The translations under genes and the position numbers were made by a program. Source: JAWXBR01 sp046595995 (GTDB lineage Bacteria; Bacteroidota; Ignavibacteria; Kapaibacteriales; Kapaibacteriaceae). Taken from it: a stretch of DNA of 8,817 nucleotides. Shown in pieces: positions 1 to 6,210 of this stretch (position 1 is its first letter; every line of letters starts with the position of its first letter). Where the stretch lies: contig JBKJNB010000085.1 in NCBI GenBank assembly GCA_046595995.1, forward strand, positions 1 through 8,817, written 5' to 3'. Under the pieces are notes generated by a model. It saw nothing but the letters and a program-made list of their open reading frames with translations, had not been told where the DNA came from and searched no databases.

Positions 1-1277
1 ATGCCGTACATGCCGGCAGAGACGTAGCCCGCTACAACACTGAGTGTGATAAGCAGCATTGGCAAGACGGCCGAGTTGTAGCCAAGTGCAAGGCCATAGA
101 TGATGGTTGTTGCGGCACCGGTCTTGGCAGCGTCGGCAACTTCGCGTACGGGCTTGAAGCGATGCGACGTAAAGAACTCTGTGAGCAGACCAATGAGTAG
201 ACCGGCAATGAGTCCGGACGCAAGCGCGATAAACACGCGCATACCAGTGACTTCAATCGTGCCCATCATAAACGTTGTGTCGCCAAATGCCCAATGCGTA
301 ACAGGGTAAAGCGCAGCGAGCATGAGCAGTGTCGAGATAACGAGAGCCCCCTTGAGAGCCCCTTCAACCTTTTCTTCTGACTTTGCACGAACAAAAAAGA
401 GTGAGACGATCGAGGCGAGAATTCCAACGCCGTTTACAAGCATTGGGAAGAGCAGGATGCTCAGGTTGCGATTGTCGTCGGGTGTAGCAACGTATGCGGC
501 GGCGCCGATAACGAGTGCAGCGCACGTCGATTCTGCAACGGAGCCAAACAAGTCGGCGCCCATGCCTGCGATATCACCAACGTTATCGCCAACGTTGTCG
601 GCAATTACGGCGGGGTTGCGCGGATCGTCTTCTGGAATACCAGCTTCGACCTTACCCACGAGATCAGCACCAACATCTGCGGCCTTCGTGTAGATGCCGC
701 CACCTACGCGTGCGAAAAGCGCAACGGCAGAGCCACCGAGACCAAAGCCTGCAAGAATTTCCATCTGAAGTTCGCGCGTCATGCCCGCAGTGCCCATTGG
801 CATAAGAGCGTCGATGCCAAGCCACACGAGCATCATGCCTATTACGGCAAGACCCGTAAGACCAAAGCCCATTACGCTGCCGGTCTGAAACGCAACAGAG
901 AATGCGCGCTCGAGAGAGAGACGAGCTGCGGCGGCAGTGCGTACGTTACCCTTGGTGGCAATCTTCATCCCGATGAAGCCCGCCAGTACCGAGGTTGCTG
1001 CGCCGATGATGAACGCTGCTGCAGTGTACATACCATTGTGTACCGTTGCAACAATGACGACAGCAAAGAGAATCATAAAAATGCTTAGAACACGGTATTC
1101 GCGACTAAGGAAGGCCATTGCGCCTTCGGCAATTGCCGATGAAATCTCGTTGAGCTTCGTTAGCTCCTGCGCTGAAGCCGCTCCGTCTTCGACTTTTACA
1201 GCTAATACACGTTGACGAAAAAATGCGGCGACGATAAGCGACAGGGCGCCAAGACCAAGGATTAGACCGACAATCAT
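1..1277 (-). CDS. hppA: Membrane-bound ion-translocating pyrophosphatase, N-terminal part (cut by window edge)
   Basis: This enzyme splits cytoplasmic pyrophosphate to two phosphates and uses the energy to pump H+ (or Na+) across the inner membrane. About 425 residues are visible of a family that is usually near 700, so the C-terminal part lies off the left edge. Translation from the ATG at 1277 gives a first hydrophobic helix (about residues 2-16) and further helices. The catalytic signature then follows: DVGADLVGKVE at 201-211, EDDPRNPAVIADNVGDNVGD at 216-235, and GADLFGS at 240-246. The many Asp residues there bind Mg-pyrophosphate. Gly245 with Glu249 (FGSVAES) resembles the plant vacuolar H+-pump arrangement, in which the gating Glu sits one helical turn later than in Na+ pumps; this favours H+ pumping (inference). 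The residue that decides K+ dependence is outside the window. AGAAAGG lies 6 nt before the ATG. No frameshift was seen. Confidence 0.96.
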   Translation of the reverse strand, partial: MIVGLILGLGALSLIVAAFFRQRVLAVKVEDGAASAQELTKLNEISSAIAEGAMAFLSREYRVLSIFMILFAVVIVATVHNGMYTAAAFIIGAATSVLAGFIGMKIATKGNVRTAAAARLSLERAFSVAFQTGSVMGFGLTGLAVIGMMLVWLGIDALMPMGTAGMTRELQMEILAGFGLGGSAVALFARVGGGIYTKAADVGADLVGKVEAGIPEDDPRNPAVIADNVGDNVGDIAGMGADLFGSVAESTCAALVIGAAAYVATPDDNRNLSILLFPMLVNGVGILASIVSLFFVRAKSEEKVEGALKGALVISTLLMLAALYPVTHWAFGDTTFMMGTIEVTGMRVFIALASGLIAGLLIGLLTEFFTSHRFKPVREVADAAKTGAATTIIYGLALGYNSAVLPMLLITLSVVAGYVSAGMYG

Positions 1278-1283
1278 GCAGAA

Positions 1284-1290
1284 CCTTTCT
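1284..1290 (-). promoter_or_regulatory. Ribosome binding site of the pyrophosphatase gene
   Basis: The minus strand reads AGAAAGG, then TTCTGC, then the ATG at 1277. This purine-rich, SD-like site at 6-nt spacing supports the start chosen for the pyrophosphatase. Confidence 0.6.
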
Positions 1291-1316
1291 GTTTTAGTAA
1301 ATTCGCAGCCCGCAAC

Positions 1317-1347
1317 GGACGCCGTGCTGATCGAGGACGCCGTGCTG
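1317..1347. repeat. 13-bp direct repeat, period 18, between pyrophosphatase and tRNA
   Basis: GGACGCCGTGCTG occurs at 1317-1329 and again at 1335-1347, separated by ATCGA. The pair occupies most of the 76-bp divergent spacer between the pyrophosphatase start (1277) and the tRNA 5' end (1354), where promoters for both must lie. It could be a tandem protein-binding site or a simple local duplication. The sequence alone does not say which. Confidence 0.6.
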
Positions 1348-1353
1348 TTATCT

Positions 1354-1427
<74 letters not shown>

Positions 1428-2696
1428 CTACTTAGCTGACATTTCGGCGAGTGTTAGCGACTTCGGACGGACGATAGGGGTGCCCATCATACGGTTTACG
1501 ACCATCTGCGAGCAAAGTCCGATTGCCCGCGAGACGCCAAACATTACCGTGTAGAAGTCGAATTCAGTCATACCAAACGAATACAGCAGCGAACCAGAGT
1601 AGGCATCTACATTTGGCCATGGGTTCTTTGCTTTGCCTTGTTCTTTCAGGACTTCGGGCACGACTTTGAAAATGCGTTGAACGATGGCTACGTTGTCGTC
1701 GGCAATGCCATGGTTAACAGCGAACTCGTGGAATGCCATAAAACGCGGATCGGTTACGCGTAACACGGCGTGTCCGTAACCCGGTATGACCTGGCCGTGC
1801 TTCAATCGCTCCCATGTGTAATCGCGAATCTGCTCTTCGCTAGGTACGCCGTTGAATTTTTCTTTTACGTCGAGAATAAAGCGCAGACACTCCTGGTTTG
1901 CTAAGCCGTGTAACGGGCCCGCAAGGCCGCCCATCGCCGCTGCAACGCTATAGTACGCGTCGCTAAGGGCAGAGCTCACAACGTAGGACGTCATGGCGCT
2001 TACGTTGCCACCTTCATGGTCGCTGTGTAGCACGAGATACAGGCGGACGAGTTCTTTCCATGCCTTTGCGTCGCTTACACCAAGCATGTGTGCAAAGTTG
2101 TTCGAGAGGTCTTGGTCATCGGTAAGTGGCGCAATAACGTCGCCCTTGTTAAAGCGAATGCGATAAACGGCTGCAGCAATACCCGGAATAGAAGCAATGA
2201 GTCGCACAGCGTCATTAATCATCGACTGCCAGAGGGCATCCTTACTGGCTCCGTCGTCGTATGCAGCACGGAACGCCGATTCCTTTTCCATTGCAAGCAG
2301 GCCAACGCTGAGCATAGCCATAGGATGTGCATCCTTTGGCATTGCTTTAAGCGTGTCTACGACGTAGCTCGGAATGGCATAGAATTTTGCGAACTCGGCA
2401 CGTAATGCGCTCAATTCGACTTCGGTAGCACGACGTCCGCTTACCAACAGCCAAAACGTCTCTTCTGGCGTGATTCCAGTAAGCTCCATTATCGGAATGT
2501 TGCGAATGCGAAGGCCTTCATCGGCCGAAACGCTCGACGTATCGCAGATTAGAGCCGGTACGCCGCGCATACCACCAAGGACTTGTTCTATGGTAACGGA
2601 GCCGAGCACCGTCTCCCCATGTTCCTTGAGAAGGGCTCCACGAGTGGCGCGCAGGGATTCGGCTTGTTCTTGTAATGCTTTGTGCAGAATGCTCAT
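1428..2696 (-). CDS. gltA: Citrate synthase, eukaryote-like (mitochondrial-type) form
   Basis: This enzyme condenses acetyl-CoA with oxaloacetate to citrate, the entry step of the TCA cycle, in the cytoplasm. The 422-residue product lacks a targeting peptide and matches the mitochondrial-type subfamily. Its HSDHEGGNVSA (224-234), GLAGPLHGLANQE (257-269), PGYGHAVLRVTDPR (305-318) and KNPWPNVDAYSG (357-368) blocks are those of animal and plant citrate synthase. Catalytic residues are visible: His263 (PLHG), His309 (GYGH) and Asp364 (NVDA). Substrate-binding arginines are Arg313, Arg390 (GVSR) and Arg410 (RPKS). The compact type I/II enzyme of Escherichia coli has different spacing. The ATG at 2696 follows GGAG by 7 nt (GGAGACCCCA-ATG). 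The stop TAG at 1428-1430 directly touches the convergent tRNA-Val, leaving no room for a terminator. The symbol gltA is used functionally. Confidence 0.97.
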   Translation of the reverse strand: MSILHKALQEQAESLRATRGALLKEHGETVLGSVTIEQVLGGMRGVPALICDTSSVSADEGLRIRNIPIMELTGITPEETFWLLVSGRRATEVELSALRAEFAKFYAIPSYVVDTLKAMPKDAHPMAMLSVGLLAMEKESAFRAAYDDGASKDALWQSMINDAVRLIASIPGIAAAVYRIRFNKGDVIAPLTDDQDLSNNFAHMLGVSDAKAWKELVRLYLVLHSDHEGGNVSAMTSYVVSSALSDAYYSVAAAMGGLAGPLHGLANQECLRFILDVKEKFNGVPSEEQIRDYTWERLKHGQVIPGYGHAVLRVTDPRFMAFHEFAVNHGIADDNVAIVQRIFKVVPEVLKEQGKAKNPWPNVDAYSGSLLYSFGMTEFDFYTVMFGVSRAIGLCSQMVVNRMMGTPIVRPKSLTLAEMSAK

Positions 2697-2723
2697 TGGG
2701 GTCTCCGGTGCCGAAATAGCCTA

Positions 2724-2748
2724 CAAAACTACGAACACCATAGTTTTG
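2724..2748. promoter_or_regulatory. Palindromic divergent promoter-like element between citrate synthase and permease
   Basis: An 8-bp perfect inverted repeat, CAAAACTA (2724-2731) and TAGTTTTG (2741-2748), flanks a 9-bp spacer. Each arm reads TAGTTTTG outward, which fits the Bacteroidota -7 consensus TAnnTTTG. Each lies at a plausible distance from the gene it faces, about 28 bp from the citrate synthase ATG at 2696 and about 32 bp from the permease ATG at 2781. No convincing upstream -33 TTG element is seen on either strand. The element could be back-to-back promoters, an operator for a dimeric regulator, or both. Confidence 0.4.
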
Positions 2749-2780
2749 CTAGAACATCTGCTTGAACATAATGGACAACA

Positions 2781-4124
2781 ATGGCAACGAATAAGATCGC
2801 CGTCATCATAAGTCACGAGTATATCTCGCGCATTAAGGCCAAGTGGTTCCTCCTTTCGACCCTTCTGGCGCCCCTTGCCTTGGTCCTTATGGTTATGATT
2901 CCGCTCCTCGCCGCCTATTTGGCTGGCGATGGCAACGAGGGCAAAACTGCGGTCCTAGACCGCACCGGAATGCTGGGTGACAAGGTTGTGAACAGCGACA
3001 CCGCAGTGTTTGTTGATGCCGGCAGTGCCACAGAGGAGGAGTTAAAGCAACGTGTGGTAAGCAGTGGCCTCATGGCGTATGTGGTTATTCCGGCGAACGT
3101 GTTAGACAGCGGATTTATTCAGATGTACTCGCGCGGTGGGTCGGGCATCGCCTTTGAGAAAAATGTCCGAAAAGGTATCGAACCCTACGTCGTTAACGCC
3201 CGACTGCAACGCGCCGGCACAGACACGAGCGTAATCAGGCTTGTCGAAGAGGGCATTTCGGTGCAGTCGTTAAAGATTACTGAGAAGGGGCTCGAGGAAG
3301 ACACATCAGGAGCGTCGGCCGCTATTGGGTATGCTGCAGGCTTTATTATCTACATGCTCATCTTCCTCTACGGCTCTATGGTTATGCGTGGTGTTGTTGA
3401 AGAGAAGGCCAATCGCATTGTCGAAATCCTTGCTTCATCGGCACGTCCGTTCCAGATTATGATGGGCAAGGTCATCGGCATCGGGCTCGTTGGGCTTACG
3501 CAGCTAATGTTATGGTTCATTCTTGGCGCGATTGCGCTGTTTGTGCTGGCGACGTTAATACCAGGAACGGGTGGTACCGATTCGATGGCGCAGATGCAAC
3601 AAATGCAGCAGGGCATGCAAGGGATGCAGGGCATGCAACCTGAGGGTATGCAATCACCTGCCGCTGGCATGCAGATCGGAAGCGTGTCGCTACCATCACT
3701 GTCACCGCTATTCTTTATTCTCTTTCTGTTCTACTTCCTTGCCGGATACTTTATCTACGCAACGTTTTATGCTGCCGTAGGTTCTGCCGTAGACCAGGAA
3801 GCAGATGCAAACTCACTTGCATTCCCAATTGCAATGCCGGTAATTCTAACGTTACTGTTTATCGGCAACGTGTTGGCAGCACCAAACGGCACAACAGCAG
3901 TGGTGCTCTCGCTTTTTCCGTTATTCACGCCGATACTCATGACGGTGCGCATCGCCGCCACCGACGTGCCTGCATGGCAGATCATATTGTCGGTTGTGTT
4001 AACAACCAGCACGTTTTTCGGCGCAATCTGGCTTGCATCACGCATCTACCGCATCGGCATTCTCTCGTACGGCACGCCGCCTACGTTCAAGAAAATCTTC
4101 AGGTGGATTCGGTACAATGTGTAA
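2781..4124 (+). CDS. ABC-2 type (NatB-like) transporter permease with Met/Gln-rich loop
   Basis: This is a 447-residue inner-membrane permease of the NatB/ABC2_membrane_3 type, which works with a separate ATPase to export a substrate that cannot be named from sequence. Order: a cytoplasmic N-terminus; TM1 at about 22-47; a long extracytoplasmic domain at about 50-180; TM helices near 181-203, 230-258, 307-332, 346-366, 372-392 and 398-420; a basic C-terminus. The family signature EEKANRIVEILASSARPFQ spans 207-225, followed by GKVIG. Residues 269-297 form an unusual Met/Gln-rich loop between two helices. It is transcribed alone: citrate synthase diverges upstream and the peptidase converges downstream, and no ATPase gene is in the window. 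The ATG at 2781 is forced by an in-frame TAA at 2769-2771. No clear Shine-Dalgarno site precedes it. Confidence 0.93.
   Translation: MATNKIAVIISHEYISRIKAKWFLLSTLLAPLALVLMVMIPLLAAYLAGDGNEGKTAVLDRTGMLGDKVVNSDTAVFVDAGSATEEELKQRVVSSGLMAYVVIPANVLDSGFIQMYSRGGSGIAFEKNVRKGIEPYVVNARLQRAGTDTSVIRLVEEGISVQSLKITEKGLEEDTSGASAAIGYAAGFIIYMLIFLYGSMVMRGVVEEKANRIVEILASSARPFQIMMGKVIGIGLVGLTQLMLWFILGAIALFVLATLIPGTGGTDSMAQMQQMQQGMQGMQGMQPEGMQSPAAGMQIGSVSLPSLSPLFFILFLFYFLAGYFIYATFYAAVGSAVDQEADANSLAFPIAMPVILTLLFIGNVLAAPNGTTAVVLSLFPLFTPILMTVRIAATDVPAWQIILSVVLTTSTFFGAIWLASRIYRIGILSYGTPPTFKKIFRWIRYNV
3585..3671 (+). repeat. Imperfect ATGCAR-rich minisatellite-like stretch coding the Met/Gln-rich loop
   Basis: Inside the permease gene, short units built on ATGCAG/ATGCAA plus GGG recur, for example GGGCATGCA twice and GGGATGCA once. 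They encode Met at residues 269, 272, 275, 279, 282, 285, 290 and 297, mostly in an MQQ/MQG rhythm. The run stays in frame. Its repeated units could expand or contract by slippage in steps of three codons. Confidence 0.75.
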
Positions 4125-4132
4125 TTGTGGAA

Positions 4133-4172
4133 GCCCCTTCGGGGCCCCTCATTCCTATGCGGGGTGAGCCCC
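4133..4172. terminator. GC-rich hairpin(s) between convergent permease and peptidase genes
   Basis: The 48-bp gap between the two stop codons holds a tight hairpin, GCCCC-TTC-GGGGC (4133-4145). A second GCCCC at 4168-4172 can instead pair with the same GGGGC, extended by CTCA (4148-4151) with TGAG (4165-4168) across a bulge. The two folds exclude each other. Neither is followed by a T-tract on either strand, so this is at best a bidirectional or factor-assisted terminator, and it may instead be a REP-like element. Confidence 0.4.
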
Positions 4173-6137
4173 CTAACGCGTTATGATCAGCGGCAACGCA
4201 AGGGGCTGGCCGTCTTCCATTACACGTACGATGTACGCGCCGTCGGCGAGTTCTGCTACGGAGATGGCAGTAGTGGTCGCTCCTGCTTCGATAACCTTTG
4301 TTAGCAAGATGCGTCCGGCCGAATCGATTACGCTAACGTAAGCAACGTCTACTGTAGTCGCGCGTTCGATGGTGCAAACCTCGCCAGCAGGGTTTGGTGA
4401 AAGTGTAATACGACGACTCGCGGTTGGCGATTCGTCTACGCCAACTGTCTGAGCAATCTGCATAAGTGAGCGCACTTTTGTGCCGCGGTTGATGCTAGTA
4501 ATCTTTTTTACAGAAAATGCGTAGGTGCCCGAAGCGTCGGGTAGAAACACCGTGTCGATGTCCCGGTCTTGCGCATCGAGGTAACGTACACCCAACGGTA
4601 ATGTCGTAAACATCGGCTGTGTGGGGTTCGTCTCGCGCTGCACCTGACGTACCACGACATTCCACCCACTGCCGTTGCGGATGTAGGTGAATGCAAGTTT
4701 TGGCCAGCCCTTACCGTACACCCATTCATCAAAAAACGAGGTTAGGTCTCTGCCCGAAGCTGCTTCGAATGCGTTCTTCATGTCAACCGTCGTAGCGTTG
4801 CCATTGTAATGCGCGGCGAGATATTGTTGTAACGCTGCGAAGAATACACTGTCACCAAGGTGCCATCGCAACATGCCGAGCACTGCCGCGCCTTTTTGGT
4901 AGATCGTTTCGGGATAATTCGACGACGGCGCATTGCGGTCGAAATCATACAGCGGTAACACGCCTTCTTTTACGCTTACGGCATTCATGTAGCGGTCGAT
5001 CTTACCCGTCATGATTGTTAGGTACGCGGTGCGACCAAACAATTCCTCGCGCCATAGCGCTTCACTAAACGTGGCAAAACTCTCCGTCAGCCAGGCATGC
5101 CTAAAGTCGAGCGGTGTAACAAGGTCGCCAAACCATTGGTGCGCAAGTTCATGTGCCGCAACGTCGTTGATGGTGTCACGAGACTTAATTAGCGACACGG
5201 GGAATGAAACCATGGTCGCGTGTTCCATAGCCCCGCGTCTGGTAGCGCAATAGCCAACCTTTTCGAAGGGGTATGCGCCGAATCGAGCGGCCAGCGTGCG
5301 AATCATGCGCGGTAATGTGCGAAACGCTACACGTGCCGACGCCGTGTCGGCTGGAAGTGCGTAGATCTCAATTGGTATCGTGCCTTCGTTCGAACGCAGA
5401 ACCGCGTAGGGCGCAACGGCGAACGTAAATAGATACGTAGACAGAGGCTCTGCAGTAGTCCATTCAACCGTGCGACGTCCGGCTGCAACCACGTCACCCG
5501 TTCGCGTGCCCACCGAGGCTACGTCATAGGTAGCGGGGACGTTAAACGTGGCTTTGAAGAGCGCTTTGTCTGACGGATGGTCATAACACGGCATCCAGTG
5601 TTCGGTTGTGCTTATTTGAGGCGCGCGAAAACCAACGCCAAGAGCGTAGAGTACCTGGTCGTCAAAATGCACGCCGCCCCATGCGGCAGCGCCGCCCCCT
5701 TCATTTGTCATCGTGCCCGAGTAGTACATCACGAGGGTGTCCATGTCGTCGACAGACACTGCATGCGGCATCGCGAAGGTGTAGTAGCGCATAGAGTCGG
5801 TTGCAGACACAGCCACAGCGCTTGCAACCGGTGTAACGCGCTGCGCGCGCATTGTGGCCGAATCGAGTGTACATCCGAGCAGGTGAGCAAAGAGGGTTGG
5901 ACTCGACGAAGGTGACGTCCATTGCACCGCCATGTACACCACGCCCCTGATTTGCTTGTCGGTTACGGTCTCGATGTGTATGTCTGCGGTGTAACTCACT
6001 ACGTCGAACGTTTGCGGCTTGTATTCCGTTGGTAGGCTGATGTTCTGCGTGTATGCACTGGAGGACATGCAGACCAAGGCCACGACAAGGCAGGAGAGCT
6101 GGTAGGGTATTCGCATTGCAGAAAAATACGAAAGCAT
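4173..6137 (-). CDS. Secreted M1-family zinc metallopeptidase with T9SS C-terminal sorting domain
   Basis: This is a predicted aminopeptidase of the M1 (gluzincin) family, exported to the periplasm and then by the type IX system to the surface. The zinc site HELAH at 329-333 is followed after 18 residues by Glu352 (TESFA), the exact HExxHx18E pattern. GAMEH at 302-306 is the GxMEN-type substrate-binding motif with His in place of Asn. Tyr413 in IYQKGAAVLGML is the likely transition-state Tyr. An N-terminal beta domain covers about 40-245. SPNPAGE at 580-586 opens a T9SS type A sorting domain running to the end (LPLIITR). The open frame starts at 6137, but Met8 (6116) begins a more typical signal peptide (MRIPYQLSCLVVALVCM… with likely cleavage near SSA-YTQ). 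The true protein may therefore be 647 residues. Neither start has a clear Shine-Dalgarno site. A terminator lies just upstream. Confidence 0.94.
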   Translation of the reverse strand: MLSYFSAMRIPYQLSCLVVALVCMSSSAYTQNISLPTEYKPQTFDVVSYTADIHIETVTDKQIRGVVYMAVQWTSPSSSPTLFAHLLGCTLDSATMRAQRVTPVASAVAVSATDSMRYYTFAMPHAVSVDDMDTLVMYYSGTMTNEGGGAAAWGGVHFDDQVLYALGVGFRAPQISTTEHWMPCYDHPSDKALFKATFNVPATYDVASVGTRTGDVVAAGRRTVEWTTAEPLSTYLFTFAVAPYAVLRSNEGTIPIEIYALPADTASARVAFRTLPRMIRTLAARFGAYPFEKVGYCATRRGAMEHATMVSFPVSLIKSRDTINDVAAHELAHQWFGDLVTPLDFRHAWLTESFATFSEALWREELFGRTAYLTIMTGKIDRYMNAVSVKEGVLPLYDFDRNAPSSNYPETIYQKGAAVLGMLRWHLGDSVFFAALQQYLAAHYNGNATTVDMKNAFEAASGRDLTSFFDEWVYGKGWPKLAFTYIRNGSGWNVVVRQVQRETNPTQPMFTTLPLGVRYLDAQDRDIDTVFLPDASGTYAFSVKKITSINRGTKVRSLMQIAQTVGVDESPTASRRITLSPNPAGEVCTIERATTVDVAYVSVIDSAGRILLTKVIEAGATTTAISVAELADGAYIVRVMEDGQPLALPLIITR

Positions 6138-6154
6138 GCGGCTGAGTGCCGGAC

Positions 6155-6188
6155 AAAAAAAAGGGTCCGAAGCATACGCTCCGGACCC
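6155..6188 (-). terminator. Intrinsic terminator of the modular secreted protein gene
   Basis: On the minus strand the stem GGGTCCG (6188-6182) pairs with CGGACCC (6169-6163). After an A-C mismatch a further AGC/GCT closes on a 4-nt loop. It is followed directly by eight Ts (plus-strand A-tract 6155-6162). This is a textbook rho-independent terminator, 22 bp after the TAA at 6211. It ends only 17 bp before the upstream-most ATG of the peptidase gene (38 bp before the alternative ATG at 6116). Confidence 0.9.
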
Positions 6189-6210
6189 GGAAAGAATCGA
6201 CTAGTGCTAC

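Noticed and set aside
302..306. Peptidase residues GAMEH (protein positions) as a broken GxMEN motif
   Set aside because: The essential Glu is kept, and as I recall a GxMEH form is common in secreted bacterial M1 enzymes, so it is not evidence of inactivity.
322..1215. Plus-strand open frames of 90-125 residues opposite the pyrophosphatase
   Set aside because: They are antisense to a gene with intact catalytic motifs and have Ser/Thr/Pro/Arg-rich, non-protein-like composition.
5577..5915. Plus-strand open frame opposite the peptidase
   Set aside because: It is a shadow of the M1 peptidase and is rich in Arg, His and Cys without any domain pattern.
5701..6156. Minus-strand 151-residue open frame overlapping the peptidase start
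   Set aside because: It lies in another frame over the signal peptide and N-terminal domain of the peptidase; its Cys/His/Arg-rich composition is typical of a shadow frame.
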